Shown one piece after another: positions 9,049 through 17,261 of a stretch of DNA of 64,000 nucleotides; within the stretch, counting starts at the first letter, position 1; every line of letters starts with the position of its first letter. A program made the translations under genes and the position numbers. Below the pieces are notes generated by a model that searched no databases, was not told the DNA's origin, and worked only from the letters and a program-made list of their open reading frames with translations. The stretch is from Ruegeria sp. PrR005 (lineage in GTDB: Bacteria > Pseudomonadota > Alphaproteobacteria > Rhodobacterales > Rhodobacteraceae), in the NCBI RefSeq assembly GCF_010500245.1, contig NZ_JAAGOX010000043.1, positions 124,001-188,000 of the forward strand. The letters run 5' to 3'.

Positions 9049-9636
9049 ATGCGCCGTGCCAGCATCAGCCGCCAGACCGCCGAGACCGAGATCTCGGTCG
9101 AAATCAATCTCGACGGGACCGGAGCCTATGACAACCAGACCGGTGTCGGCTTCTTCGACCATATGCTGGACCAACTGGCGCGCCATTCGCTGATCGACAT
9201 GACGATCCGCGCCAAGGGCGACTATCACATTGATGACCACCACACGGTCGAGGATACCGGTATCGCGCTGGGTCAGGCGCTGAGCGCCGCCCTGGGCGAC
9301 AAGCGGGGCATCCGCCGTTATGGCGAATGCCACCTGCCGATGGACGATGCGCAGGTGCGCTGCGCGCTCGACCTGTCGGGGCGGCCCTTCCTCGTATGGA
9401 ACGTGGACCTGCCGACAGCCAAGATCGGCACGTTTGATACAGAGCTGGTGCGCGAATTCTTTCAGGCGCTCAGCACCCATGGCGGCATCACCCTGCACGT
9501 CGACCAGTTGCACGGGCTGAACAGCCACCACATCGCCGAGGCCGCGTTCAAGGCGGTGGCCCGTGCCCTGCGTCAAGCGGCCGAGGCAGACCCGCGCAAG
9601 GGCGATGCCATCCCCTCGACCAAAGGCACGCTCTGA
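9049..9636 (+). CDS. hisB: imidazoleglycerol-phosphate dehydratase
   Basis: A 195-residue monofunctional HisB of normal length, catalysing the sixth step of histidine synthesis (imidazoleglycerol phosphate to imidazoleacetol phosphate). Manganese-site histidines and acidic residues are visible in [25 protein letters not shown] and [13 protein letters not shown]. The start at 9049 ([10 protein letters not shown]) matches the usual N-terminus and has AAGGAA upstream; the frame is open 69 codons further, but with no family resemblance. Its stop codon shares one base with the hisH start, so the two are translationally coupled. Confidence 0.97.
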   Translation: MRRASISRQTAETEISVEINLDGTGAYDNQTGVGFFDHMLDQLARHSLIDMTIRAKGDYHIDDHHTVEDTGIALGQALSAALGDKRGIRRYGECHLPMDDAQVRCALDLSGRPFLVWNVDLPTAKIGTFDTELVREFFQALSTHGGITLHVDQLHGLNSHHIAEAAFKAVARALRQAAEADPRKGDAIPSTKGTL

Positions 9637-10274
9637 TGCTGACCGCCATCATCGACTACGAGTCGGGCAACCTGCACTCGGCCGAAAAGGCGTTTCAACG
9701 CATGGCGCGCGAGACCGGCGCGGGCGAGGTGGTGGTGACTTCGGACGCCGATGTGGTGGCCCGCGCCGACCGGCTGGTGCTGCCGGGCGATGGTGCCTTC
9801 CCCGCCTGCGCGGCGGAACTGCGCGGCCACAAGGGGCTCTATGACGCGATGGTCGAGGCGGTGGAGCAGAAGGGTCGCCCCTTTCTGGGCATCTGCGTCG
9901 GCATGCAACTGATGGCCACCACCGGTCATGAATACGAAGAGACCCCGGGTCTGGACTGGGTCGCGGGCGATGTGGTGCGGATTACGCCTGCGGATGCGGC
10001 GCTGAAAGTGCCGCATATGGGCTGGAACGATCTGGTGATCGAGGCAAAGCACCCGATCTTTGATGGGATCACCGGAGGCGATCACGTCTATTTCGTGCAT
10101 TCCTATCACTTCCGTGTCACCAACCCCGCCGAGCGGCTGGCCCATGTGGATTATGGCGGGCCTGTCACTGCGGTGGTCGGGCGCGACACCATGGTTGGCC
10201 TGCAGTTCCACCCCGAGAAAAGCCAGGCCATCGGCCTGCGAATGATCGGTAATTTCCTGACCTGGCGCCCCTGA
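9636..10274 (+). CDS. hisH: imidazole glycerol phosphate synthase, glutaminase subunit
   Basis: A 212-residue class I glutamine amidotransferase. The catalytic triad is visible: Cys87 in GICVGMQL, His192 and Glu194 in FHPEKSQ. It supplies ammonia from glutamine to HisF, which makes imidazoleglycerol phosphate and AICAR. hisF lies 3.3 kb further on. The start is coupled to hisB by a TGATG junction. Confidence 0.97.
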   Translation: MLTAIIDYESGNLHSAEKAFQRMARETGAGEVVVTSDADVVARADRLVLPGDGAFPACAAELRGHKGLYDAMVEAVEQKGRPFLGICVGMQLMATTGHEYEETPGLDWVAGDVVRITPADAALKVPHMGWNDLVIEAKHPIFDGITGGDHVYFVHSYHFRVTNPAERLAHVDYGGPVTAVVGRDTMVGLQFHPEKSQAIGLRMIGNFLTWRP

Positions 10275-10300
10275 AAGAGATGCCTTTTACTGGCTTCGCC

Positions 10301-11017
10301 TCACCCGGCGCGCAGCGACATCGGCGCCACCCCATGGGCGCGGCGAAAGGCGCGGGCAAAGGCCTCTGGCGAGCCATAGGCATAGCGCCGTGCCACCCGG
10401 TCGACCCGGTCGCCGCGACCGAGATCCTGCGCTGCAAGGATCAGCCGCCAGCGCCTGAGATAGCCCATCGGAGTCTCGCCCACTTGTGCTGCAAATAGCT
10501 CGGCGAAACGTGACAATGACAGACCGGCCTCAGCCGCCAGATCACCATTGCTCCAGACCCGGCCCGGGTGATCATGCATCGCCACGATGGCCCGGCTGAG
10601 GCGCGGATCGGCGAGCCCGGCCAACAGGCCCGGGCGGGTCGCCCCCTGCGCGATCTGGTCCCGCAACAGACGGACCATCAGCACCTCGCCCAACCGGTTG
10701 ATCACCGATTGCGCGCCACAACGCCGTGCCGCCACCTCAACCCGGATCAACTCGACCACCGCGCGCGCCTCGGGATCGGCACTCAGATCGAAGCGCACCA
10801 CTTCGGGCAGCGCGGCCAGAAACGGGTTGCTCTCTCCCGACCAGCTCACGCGCGCCGCAAACAGCGGATCGCCCTCGGTGCAGTTGCCAGATGGAAAGAA
10901 GAGCAGCTCGGTCGGTTCTCCGTCCGACCCGGCAAGAGCCAGCAGATTGGCCTCAGCCAGAGCTGCGGCCTCGACCCGCAGCTGGAACCGCTCCATCAAT
11001 GTTGTCAGCCTGTCCAT
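10301..11017 (-). CDS. AraC-family transcriptional regulator with N-terminal cupin
   Basis: A 238-residue regulator. The first about 130 residues fit the cupin-type ligand domain common in AraC regulators of this size. The C-terminal 100 residues hold two helix-turn-helix units (AAEAGLSLSRFAELFAAQVG and, later, DRVARRYAYGSPEAFARAFR). The ATG at 11017 gives a normal start; the frame stays open upstream but runs over the neighbouring gene. It diverges from the peroxiredoxin-like gene across 93 bp, so it very likely controls that gene and itself. The inducer is unknown. Confidence 0.85.
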   Translation of the reverse strand: MDRLTTLMERFQLRVEAAALAEANLLALAGSDGEPTELLFFPSGNCTEGDPLFAARVSWSGESNPFLAALPEVVRFDLSADPEARAVVELIRVEVAARRCGAQSVINRLGEVLMVRLLRDQIAQGATRPGLLAGLADPRLSRAIVAMHDHPGRVWSNGDLAAEAGLSLSRFAELFAAQVGETPMGYLRRWRLILAAQDLGRGDRVDRVARRYAYGSPEAFARAFRRAHGVAPMSLRAG

Positions 11018-11044
11018 GCGAGTATCGGAGTCTCTATCAGAAAA

Positions 11045-11059
11045 TTCGGATTTCCCGAA
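11045..11059. promoter_or_regulatory. possible operator between araC-type gene and peroxiredoxin
   Basis: A perfect 5-bp inverted repeat, TTCGG and CCGAA with a 5-bp centre, in the 93-bp divergent gap. AraC proteins usually bind direct repeats, so the assignment is weak. Confidence 0.3.
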
Positions 11060-11110
11060 CACTAAACCCTGCGACAAGGTGGAGCAACTCACATCCCAAG
11101 GAGATCTTCG

Positions 11111-11650
11111 ATGCTGATGCCCCGCCAGACCACCCCGCCCCTGTCGCTGCCGCTGGTGGGCGGTGGCAGCTTCGATCTGTCCGCCGAAACCTCGACGCGC
11201 GGGACGCTGATCTGTTTCTATCGCGGCCTGCATTGCCCGATCTGCGCCACCTATCTGAAAGAGCTGGAGAAGCGGGTGGCAGATTTCGCCGAACGCGGGG
11301 TTGCCTGCGTGGCCGTCAGCTCGGACAGCGAAGAGCGGGCGCAGGCGATGGCCGAGAAGGTCGGCGGCGAGCGCGCCTTGCGCTTTGCCTATGACCTGCC
11401 CCTGGCCGAAGCACGCGACTGGGGGCTTTATATCTCGACTTCGCGCGGCAAGACCTCGATCGGGATCGAGGAGCCGGCGCTGTTCTCGGAACCGGGCCTG
11501 TTCCTGGTCACGCCCGAACGGACGCTCTATTACGGCGCGGTGCAGACCATGCCCTTTGTGCGTCCGCATTTCGCGGAACTGGTAGCGGCGCTGGATTTCG
11601 CAATCCCCAACAATTACCCGGCGCGGGGCGAATACACCGGCGCCGTCTGA
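11111..11650 (+). CDS. AhpC/TSA peroxiredoxin-like protein
   Basis: A 179-residue thioredoxin-fold protein. The active region reads CFYRGLHCPICATYLKEL, where the peroxidatic cysteine of peroxiredoxins is followed by a second cysteine, making a CPIC pair. A start at 11111 with AAGGAG upstream is convincing. No signal peptide is present, so it is cytoplasmic. It probably reduces peroxides or disulfides. It diverges from the AraC-type regulator, which suggests regulated, condition-specific expression. Members of this group are often annotated only as redoxin or peroxiredoxin-like. Confidence 0.85.
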   Translation: MLMPRQTTPPLSLPLVGGGSFDLSAETSTRGTLICFYRGLHCPICATYLKELEKRVADFAERGVACVAVSSDSEERAQAMAEKVGGERALRFAYDLPLAEARDWGLYISTSRGKTSIGIEEPALFSEPGLFLVTPERTLYYGAVQTMPFVRPHFAELVAALDFAIPNNYPARGEYTGAV

Positions 11651-11665
11651 ATGCGCCCGTTGAAG

Positions 11666-11685
11666 GCAGGGGCAACAGCCCCTGC
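11666..11685. terminator. terminator between convergent genes
   Basis: A perfect 8-bp stem, GCAGGGGC and GCCCCTGC, around a 4-nt loop, in the 46 bp between the convergent peroxiredoxin and DUF2147 genes. There is no long T-run, so it may act in both directions weakly. Confidence 0.6.
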
Positions 11686-11696
11686 TGTTACTAGGA

Positions 11697-12095
11697 TCAG
11701 TTGACGCGTTTCCAGGTCTGGCCGCGACAGATCAGTCCACCGGCAACACAGCCTTTGACGGTCAGCGCGTTTCCATCGAGCGACATCTTGGAGCTGTAGG
11801 TCTTGTTGGAATCGGGCGCCCAGATCTGCCCCCCCGAATAGGACCCGCCGCCACCCGGCTGCATGTCCCAGATCATACGCTTGCCCTTGTGTTCGTAATC
11901 TGTCTGCTCGGCCCCATCCTTGTCAAAAGCAGTCTTGATGGTCCCGCAAACATTCGAACCGCAAGGCGCGACAGCAACGTGAAGATAGCCGCCCGTATCG
12001 CCCGGTTCGGTTTTCCAGGTACCTGCCGCCGGATCGGCAAGGGCGGCACTCGCGGCACCAAGACCAAGCGCAGCGGCGAGAATCAGTCTGTTCAT
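11697..12095 (-). CDS. secreted DUF2147 family protein
   Basis: A 132-residue protein with a signal peptide ([20 protein letters not shown]) and the DUF2147 pattern: [10 protein letters not shown] near the start, CGTIKTAF in the middle and the C-terminal [15 protein letters not shown]2147 proteins are small periplasmic beta-barrel-like proteins of unknown function. The start at 12095 has the site AGGAGGG; the frame is open upstream but lacks a better start. Cysteines in APCGSNVCG and [12 protein letters not shown] probably form disulfides. Confidence 0.85.
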   Translation of the reverse strand: MNRLILAAALGLGAASAALADPAAGTWKTEPGDTGGYLHVAVAPCGSNVCGTIKTAFDKDGAEQTDYEHKGKRMIWDMQPGGGGSYSGGQIWAPDSNKTYSSKMSLDGNALTVKGCVAGGLICRGQTWKRVN

Positions 12096-12229
12096 TCGTA
12101 TTCCCTCCTGTTTGCAGCCAGTGTGGCGCGCCCGGCGCCAGTCGAGCAAGGCTGACTTTGGGTCGCGTTGCATCGCCTTGCTGTCTTGTGCCATATCGCG
12201 GCCGTCACTCAGCAGAAAGCCGCTTGCCC

Positions 12230-12952
12230 ATGATCCTCTACCCCGCAATCGACCTCAAGGACGGCCAGGCCGTGCGTCTCGTACATGGCGAGATGGACCA
12301 GGCGACCGTGTTCAATGAAAATCCCGCCGCGCAGGCGCTGGAATTCGTGGCGGCTGGTTGCGAATGGCTGCATCTGGTCGACCTGAACGGCGCCTTTGCC
12401 GGTGAGCCGGTCAATGCCGCCCCGGTCGAGGCGATCCTGAAACAATGCAAGGTACCTGCGCAGCTGGGCGGCGGCATCCGCGACATGGCCACCATCGAAC
12501 GGTGGTTGGACAAGGGGTTGGCCCGGGTGATCCTGGGCACCGTGGCGGTCGAGAACCCTGATCTGGTGCGCGAGGCCGCGCGCGCCTTTCCCGGCAAGGT
12601 GGCAGTGGGCATCGACGCCCGCAATGGCCGCGTCGCCACCAAGGGCTGGGCCGAAGAGACCGATGTGATGGTCACAGACCTTGCCAAGTCGTTCGAGGAC
12701 GCGGGCGTGGCCGCGATCATCTATACCGACATTCTGCGCGATGGCGCCATGAAGGGGCCCAATATCGAGGCAACTGCCGATCTGGCCCGCGCGGTGTCGA
12801 TCCCGGTCATCGCCTCGGGCGGGGTGTCCTCGCTGGAGGATCTGATCGCGCTGCGCGACTGTGGCGCTGCGCTGAACGGCGCGATCTCGGGCCGGGCGCT
12901 GTATGACGGGGCGCTAGACCTGAAACAGGCGCTGAGCGCGCTCAAGGGCTGA
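12230..12952 (+). CDS. hisA: phosphoribosylformimino-5-aminoimidazole carboxamide ribotide isomerase
   Basis: A 240-residue TIM barrel catalysing the fourth histidine step (ProFAR to PRFAR). The two phosphate-binding half-barrels are visible: [15 protein letters not shown] with the catalytic Asp8, GGGIRD at the first phosphate site, then [14 protein letters not shown] and [13 protein letters not shown]. The start at 12230 begins exactly at the family N-terminus ([12 protein letters not shown]). It is separated from hisF by a DUF2867 gene. Confidence 0.97.
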   Translation: MILYPAIDLKDGQAVRLVHGEMDQATVFNENPAAQALEFVAAGCEWLHLVDLNGAFAGEPVNAAPVEAILKQCKVPAQLGGGIRDMATIERWLDKGLARVILGTVAVENPDLVREAARAFPGKVAVGIDARNGRVATKGWAEETDVMVTDLAKSFEDAGVAAIIYTDILRDGAMKGPNIEATADLARAVSIPVIASGGVSSLEDLIALRDCGAALNGAISGRALYDGALDLKQALSALKG

Positions 12953-13028
12953 GGAATGCGACACCGCGCCCGGTTCCTATGCCGGGCGCTTTGCTGTGTG
13001 ATCCGGGCAGACCGCAAGGGGACCGCCC

Positions 13029-13523
13029 ATGACCCGCACCTACCCTATTGTCGAAAAGACCCCGCTGCCCGCAACCGCGCAGCTTTGGCGGGCCGTAGAA
13101 CCCGGCGATTTCATCGACGGCTATGCGGTAGAGAGCCGGATATCGCCGCGCGAGGCGGCAGAGATCGGGCTGTCCCTGCCCGGCTGGGCCAATGCTCTGC
13201 TGCGCCTGCGCAACTGGATCGTGCGGCCCCTGGGCCTCAAGACCGAGGTATCCGACAGCGGCGACAACGCGATCTTTCCGGTCACCTACGAGGATGCGGA
13301 CGAGCTGATCCTGGGCGCCGATGACAGCCACCTGAACTTTCGCATCTCGCTGATGCAACAGGCCGGGCGGCTGCACATGGCGACCTGGGTGCATCGCAAC
13401 AACCTGCTGGGGCGGGTCTATCTGACCGTGGTGATGCCGTTCCATATCCTGATCGTGCGCGGGGCCATGCGCCGCATCGCCAGGCAGGGCGGCACGATTG
13501 CATCCACGCCGGGGGCACAGTAA
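13029..13523 (+). CDS. DUF2867 family protein
   Basis: A 164-residue cytoplasmic protein matching DUF2867: an N-terminal FIDGYAVE region, then LRLRNWIVRPLGL, the central NAIFPVTYEDADELILG, and a C-terminal hydrophobic stretch (VYLTVVMPFHILIV). The fold is START-like in related proteins, so binding of a small hydrophobic ligand is possible, but no activity is established. It sits between hisA and hisF on the same strand, 33 bp before hisF, so it is probably co-transcribed with histidine genes. Confidence 0.75.
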   Translation: MTRTYPIVEKTPLPATAQLWRAVEPGDFIDGYAVESRISPREAAEIGLSLPGWANALLRLRNWIVRPLGLKTEVSDSGDNAIFPVTYEDADELILGADDSHLNFRISLMQQAGRLHMATWVHRNNLLGRVYLTVVMPFHILIVRGAMRRIARQGGTIASTPGAQ

Positions 13524-13556
13524 AGACGGGCGACCCCGGCAACCCGCGAGCCCGCC

Positions 13557-14318
13557 ATGCTGAAGACCCGCATCATCCCCTGTCTCGACGTGGCCGATGG
13601 CCGCGTGGTCAAGGGCGTGAATTTCGTTGGCCTGCGCGATGCGGGCGACCCGGTGGATGCCGCGCGCGCCTATGACGCGGCGGGCGCGGACGAGATCTGT
13701 TTCCTCGACATCCACGCCACCCATGAAAACCGCGGCACCATGTTCGATGTGGTCAGCCGTACGGCAGAACAGTGTTTCGTGCCGCTCACCGTGGGCGGCG
13801 GCGTGCGCACCCATGCGGATGTGCGCGCCCTGCTGCTGGCAGGCGCCGACAAGGTCAGCTTCAACTCGGCCGCCGTGGCCAACCCGGATGTCATCGCCGA
13901 GGCCGCCGACCGGTTCGGCAGCCAGTGCATCGTCTGCGCTATCGACGCCAAGACGTTAGAGCCGGGACGGTGGGAGATCTTTACCCATGGCGGGCGCAAG
14001 CCCACCGGGATCGACGCGGTAGAGTTTGCCCGTCTGGTCACTGCAAAGGGGGCCGGTGAGATCCTGCTGACCTCGATGGATCGGGACGGCACCAAATCGG
14101 GCTTCAACCTGCCGCTGACCCGCGCCATCGCCGATGCGGTCGACGTGCCGGTGATCGCATCGGGCGGGGTTGGCACGCTGGATCACCTTGTCGAGGGCGT
14201 GACCGAGGGACACGCCAGCGCGGTGCTCGCCGCCTCGATCTTTCACTTTGGCGAGTACACCATCCGCGAAGCCAAGGAACACATGGCCGCCGCCGGCATC
14301 CCGATGAGGCTGACATGA
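13557..14318 (+). CDS. hisF: imidazole glycerol phosphate synthase, cyclase subunit
   Basis: A 253-residue TIM barrel of normal length. It shows the catalytic aspartates in [17 protein letters not shown] and [13 protein letters not shown], and phosphate sites VGGGVRT and [11 protein letters not shown]. With HisH it converts PRFAR and ammonia to imidazoleglycerol phosphate and AICAR. Its stop overlaps the next gene by 4 nt (ATGA). Confidence 0.98.
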   Translation: MLKTRIIPCLDVADGRVVKGVNFVGLRDAGDPVDAARAYDAAGADEICFLDIHATHENRGTMFDVVSRTAEQCFVPLTVGGGVRTHADVRALLLAGADKVSFNSAAVANPDVIAEAADRFGSQCIVCAIDAKTLEPGRWEIFTHGGRKPTGIDAVEFARLVTAKGAGEILLTSMDRDGTKSGFNLPLTRAIADAVDVPVIASGGVGTLDHLVEGVTEGHASAVLAASIFHFGEYTIREAKEHMAAAGIPMRLT

Positions 14319-14728
14319 TGGTGAATTTGGAAGATATCGTCGTCAAACAAGGAGGTGTCGAAACGACACCCTGCGACTGCTGCGGAACCAAGACCCGGCT
14401 GGTCAAAGGCGACTTGGTCCTGGCAGACGAATGGATAGGGTTTTATTGGGTTCGCTGGACCGAAGGTCACCCGGATGTCCTCCCGATTTTTCACCTCGGT
14501 ACCGGCAACTGGTCCGACACCGCCGATGTTTCGGACAGGTGGGTTGTTGCTGTCGAATACCATAAAGATCTGGAAGGCTTCCATGCCGTTGATTTCGAAC
14601 AGAAAGGCACTAGCGCGACCTACCTTGACCGCCAAAATTGGGTGGGATCGAGTTTCGCTGCCGAAGCCTTTGCCATGTTCGATGCGGTATTCATGAAAGA
14701 TGACCGGCTAACGGAGTTACATCCATGA
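14315..14728 (+). CDS. unknown protein inside the hisF-hisE overlap
   Basis: A 137-residue protein that I do not recognise. Its start overlaps the hisF stop by 4 nt (ATGA), and its stop overlaps the hisE start by 4 nt (ATGA). It is therefore translated as a coupled member of the unit. An N-terminal CDCC cluster (in [13 protein letters not shown]) could bind metal; the rest is rich in tryptophan and acidic residues ([25 protein letters not shown]). It has no signal peptide or membrane segment. Base composition is slightly less GC-rich than hisF and hisE. The pattern recalls small domains of immunity or SMI1-like type, but this is weak; the histidine context may be coincidental. Confidence 0.75.
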   Translation: MMVNLEDIVVKQGGVETTPCDCCGTKTRLVKGDLVLADEWIGFYWVRWTEGHPDVLPIFHLGTGNWSDTADVSDRWVVAVEYHKDLEGFHAVDFEQKGTSATYLDRQNWVGSSFAAEAFAMFDAVFMKDDRLTELHP

Positions 14729-15039
14729 TCCTGCACGACCTTGCCACAACTATCGAGGCCCGAAAGGGCGCTGACCCGGACAGCAGTTGGACCGCCAAGC
14801 TGCTGGCAAAAGGCCCCGAAAAATGTGCCGAGAAATTTGGTGAAGAGGCGATTGAGGCGATCATAGAAGCGGTGAAGGGCGACCGGGCCAAACTCACCTC
14901 AGAGGCGGCGGATGTGCTGTATCACTTCCTCGTCATGCTGGCCGCCCGCGATGTGGCGCTCGACGATGTGCTGGCCGAACTGGCCCGCCGACAGGGTCTG
15001 AGCGGTATCGCCGAGAAGGCCGCGCGGCCCAAAGGTTGA
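14725..15039 (+). CDS. hisE: phosphoribosyl-ATP pyrophosphatase
   Basis: A 104-residue stand-alone HisE. The MazG-like metal-binding acidic motif is visible as KFGEEAIEAIIEA, followed by LTSEAADVLYHFLVMLAARD. It hydrolyses phosphoribosyl-ATP to phosphoribosyl-AMP, the second histidine step; HisI is not in the window. Translation is coupled by a 4-nt overlap to the unknown gene before it. Confidence 0.96.
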   Translation: MILHDLATTIEARKGADPDSSWTAKLLAKGPEKCAEKFGEEAIEAIIEAVKGDRAKLTSEAADVLYHFLVMLAARDVALDDVLAELARRQGLSGIAEKAARPKG

Positions 15040-15100
15040 CCCACCGGCGCTGAGCGGTACGATCCAACCACTTGAACCGACCACCCAACCGAGGCATCCC

Positions 15101-15661
15101 ATGACCAAATTCCGGGCCTTGCTCGCCATCCTGGCGGTGTTGTTCATCGCGGCCTGCACGGATACGCAGGCCGTCAGCCAAAAGGACGTGAACGCTCTGG
15201 CGCAACAATTGCGCGCACTCGGGCCGGAAGTGGACCCTGCCGAGGCGCAGCGCGCCGCCGAGATCTCCTATAGCTATGGCCGACAATTGGCGCGCGAATA
15301 TAACGTCACCAGCAGCCCTATTATCCATAACGCCAAGGTTCTGAACGGCTTTCGTGAACGGGGGCTGTGCGTGCACTACGCCCAGGACATGCAAAAGCGC
15401 CTGAACCAGGAGAACTTCCGCACTCTGGTCATTCACCGCGCCATTGCCACCCCTGACAACATCTGGCGCATCGACCACAGCACGGTCGTCATCAGTCGCC
15501 GGGGCGACAACATGTACGAGGGCGTCGTGCTCGACCCGTGGCGTAATGCGGGAGAGTTGTTCTGGTCCCCGACACGCGCCGACACCGTGTACAACTGGCG
15601 TCCGCAACGCGAAGTTCTGGAAGAGAAGGCTGCCGAGAAACTGGCCCGCCAGCCATCCTGA
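15101..15661 (+). CDS. lipoprotein with transglutaminase/papain-like Cys-His-Asp order
   Basis: A 186-residue protein with a lipoprotein signal (LFIAAC, Cys19). The remainder holds Cys90 in RERGLCVHYAQDM, His126 in WRIDHSTVVI and Asp145 in VVLDPWRNAGE. This order and these local sequences match the catalytic triad of transglutaminase-like cysteine peptidases: Cys at a helix start, His on a strand, Asp next to PW. It would act at the membrane on the periplasmic side, perhaps on peptidoglycan or proteins. It follows hisE by 61 bp and is convergent with the CoA-binding gene. The family call is inference from the triad. Confidence 0.7.
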   Translation: MTKFRALLAILAVLFIAACTDTQAVSQKDVNALAQQLRALGPEVDPAEAQRAAEISYSYGRQLAREYNVTSSPIIHNAKVLNGFRERGLCVHYAQDMQKRLNQENFRTLVIHRAIATPDNIWRIDHSTVVISRRGDNMYEGVVLDPWRNAGELFWSPTRADTVYNWRPQREVLEEKAAEKLARQPS

Positions 15662-15664
15662 GCC

Positions 15665-16135
15665 TCAAAGCTTGGACGAGATGATACCGGTGGCAAAGCC
15701 GCCCATGCGCAACTCGCCGAACAGCCGCTGATACTCGATCTTGGGGCAGCGGTTCTGAACCACGTCCACCCCGCGTGCCTCAGCCATAGCGGCGGCTTCG
15801 GCATTCTCGACCCCGATCTGCATCCAGACGGTTTTGAGATGCGGAAAGACGTTCAGGGCCTCTTCCACAATCGGTGGAACCGCCTCGGACCGGCGGAAGA
15901 TGTCCAGCATGTCGACCGGTTCTTCGATCTCGCCCAGACTGCCGCGCACCGTTTCGCCAAACAAGGTCGCCCCTGCATGCCCTGGATTGACCGGGATCAC
16001 CCGGTACCCCTTGAGCCCCAGGTATCGCGCCACATAATAACTCGGGCGGACCGGGTTCAACGAGACACCCACGACCGCGATGACTTTGGTCCTGGTCAAA
16101 ACCTGTTTCAGAAATTCATCGGAATACTCTTGCAT
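15665..16135 (-). CDS. CoA-binding domain protein (YccU type)
   Basis: A 156-residue protein made of one Rossmann-like CoA-binding domain. Diagnostic segments are VIAVVGVSLNPVRPSYYVARYL, then GYRVIPVNPGHAGATLFGE, DMLDIFRR and VWMQIGVEN. It resembles YccU/YneT proteins and the N-terminal domain of acyl-CoA synthetases. No catalytic function has been assigned to the stand-alone form. It is convergent with the lipoprotein gene 3 bp away. Confidence 0.88.
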   Translation of the reverse strand: MQEYSDEFLKQVLTRTKVIAVVGVSLNPVRPSYYVARYLGLKGYRVIPVNPGHAGATLFGETVRGSLGEIEEPVDMLDIFRRSEAVPPIVEEALNVFPHLKTVWMQIGVENAEAAAMAEARGVDVVQNRCPKIEYQRLFGELRMGGFATGIISSKL

Positions 16136-16211
16136 GGCCGCAGATTAGTTTCAGACGCGCGCACTGCAAGCCACATTCGCGACCCTTCGAGCCCCATCCC
16201 GGACAGGCGTG

Positions 16212-16238
16212 AAAAAAAGCCCAGGCTTTCGCCTGGGC
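16212..16238 (-). terminator. Rho-independent terminator (leftward)
   Basis: Perfect 8-bp stem GCCCAGGC / GCCTGGGC (16219-16226, 16231-16238). On the minus strand it is followed by seven T residues. It ends transcription coming from the YHS gene. Confidence 0.9.
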
Positions 16239-16257
16239 ATTAGGTGTGGAACGAGGG

Positions 16258-16299
16258 ACAGTGAAATGACCCGCGGCAGTTCCGTTCCGCGGTCACTGT
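16258..16299. other. bulged stem-loop between YHS gene and terminator
   Basis: ACAGTGA (16258-16264) pairs with TCACTGT (16293-16299), and inside it CCGCGG (16271-16276) pairs with CCGCGG (16287-16292). It lies in the 153-bp untranslated stretch before the terminator of the YHS gene. It could be an mRNA 3' structure or part of a small RNA. Confidence 0.5.
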
Positions 16300-16390
16300 G
16301 ACATTTAGGCATGCGTGAATGAAAAAAAAGAGGCGCCGCTCAAATTTGTGATGACATGCTGATCCACGGCAAGAATCCGCCGTTCCGCCC

Positions 16391-16837
16391 CTAATGAAAC
16401 AGGACGCCAGGCCAATTCTCTTCAGCCAGCGCGATGTTACCCGGGATATCTTGCAACCACAGGCGGGCCACGTCAGGCGAGTGGACCAGATACAGCTTGT
16501 CCTCAACGATACGCCAGGTCGAAGGGTCCGTTTCCGTAAGATAGCCTCGCCCCACAGCATAGGCGCAATACCCGCCGAACTGGGGTGCGAACGCGCGCGG
16601 ATTGGCTTCAAAAGCTTCGCGGTTCTCGTGGCTGGAAAAATGCCAGGAGGCAGCCTTCCACATGACCGAGATATCGGGCGACCCCCGTTTCGGTGCACCG
16701 TTCCGGAAGTACGCCACCGTATCGAACCCGCGAATCGCAACCCCGCCCTGAGTGAAAAACATCGGCGCATCTGCCCGGGCGGCGGAGCCGATCGCGACAC
16801 TCGCAAGGCCAGTGATGAAAAGTCGGCGGTTCAGCAA
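16391..16837 (-). CDS. exported YHS-domain protein
   Basis: A protein of about 148 residues with a signal peptide with an N-terminal RR (LNRRLFITGLASVAIGSAARA). It has one YHS-type domain: VAIRGFDTVAYF, then SVMWKAASWHFSSHENREAFEANPRAF, then QFGGYCAYAVGRGY. YHS domains are linked to metal, often copper or haem, handling. The frame runs to an ATG at 16984, but those 49 residues precede the signal peptide and overlap the next gene. A TTG at 16837 with GGAG upstream is the better start. A long 3' untranslated part with a strong terminator follows. Confidence 0.78.
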   Translation of the reverse strand: MLNRRLFITGLASVAIGSAARADAPMFFTQGGVAIRGFDTVAYFRNGAPKRGSPDISVMWKAASWHFSSHENREAFEANPRAFAPQFGGYCAYAVGRGYLTETDPSTWRIVEDKLYLVHSPDVARLWLQDIPGNIALAEENWPGVLFH

Positions 16838-16958
16838 CAGACCTGCTCCATTCCTTTGGAACCCATTCAAGATCGGATCAGAATGCCTTTTCCAACCATT
16901 TTGGAAAAGACCGCTGACGTATATGTGAACGAAACGTGCACTGATCGGGTTGCGGCGA

Positions 16959-17255
16959 TCAGTCGAAAAGGTCTTCGATAGCATCTGACACGCCGTCGAA
17001 CAGCCGATGGGCCAGGCTCTTTTTCTTCTTCTTTTTCTTCTGCTTCTTTAAAGCCTTGTTATCCGGCTTGGGGGCATCGTTGCGCATGGAGGGAAAAGCG
17101 GCGCTGGCCACGGGCGCCACTGAAACTGCAACAGGACGCTTTACGGGCGCTCCGCAGCTATCGCACCGCAGCCGTCCGGGTTCGTTGCGCGATACCCCAA
17201 TCCGGCTGCCGCAGTAGCAACAGGTTACAATTTCAGCGTTCAAGCAACTCTCCAC
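16959..17255 (-). CDS. small zinc-ribbon protein with lysine-rich tail
   Basis: A 98-residue protein with two CxxC knuckles near the N-terminus (CCYCGS and CDSCGA), a typical zinc ribbon. A low-complexity lysine run follows (nine of eleven residues near 70-80), then an acidic end (FDGVSDAIEDLFD). The GTG at 17255 lacks a ribosome site; a TTG at 17243 has GGAG 6 nt upstream and may be the true start. It follows rlmB by 6 bp on the same strand. The basic tract suggests nucleic-acid or ribosome contact, consistent with the rRNA methyltransferase upstream; this is inference. Confidence 0.75.
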   Translation of the reverse strand: MESCLNAEIVTCCYCGSRIGVSRNEPGRLRCDSCGAPVKRPVAVSVAPVASAAFPSMRNDAPKPDNKALKKQKKKKKKKSLAHRLFDGVSDAIEDLFD

Positions 17256-17261
17256 GTGCGG

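Noticed and set aside
16841-16984. Upstream extension of the YHS gene to an ATG at 16984
   Set aside because: It would put 49 residues before a clear signal peptide and overlap the zinc ribbon gene.
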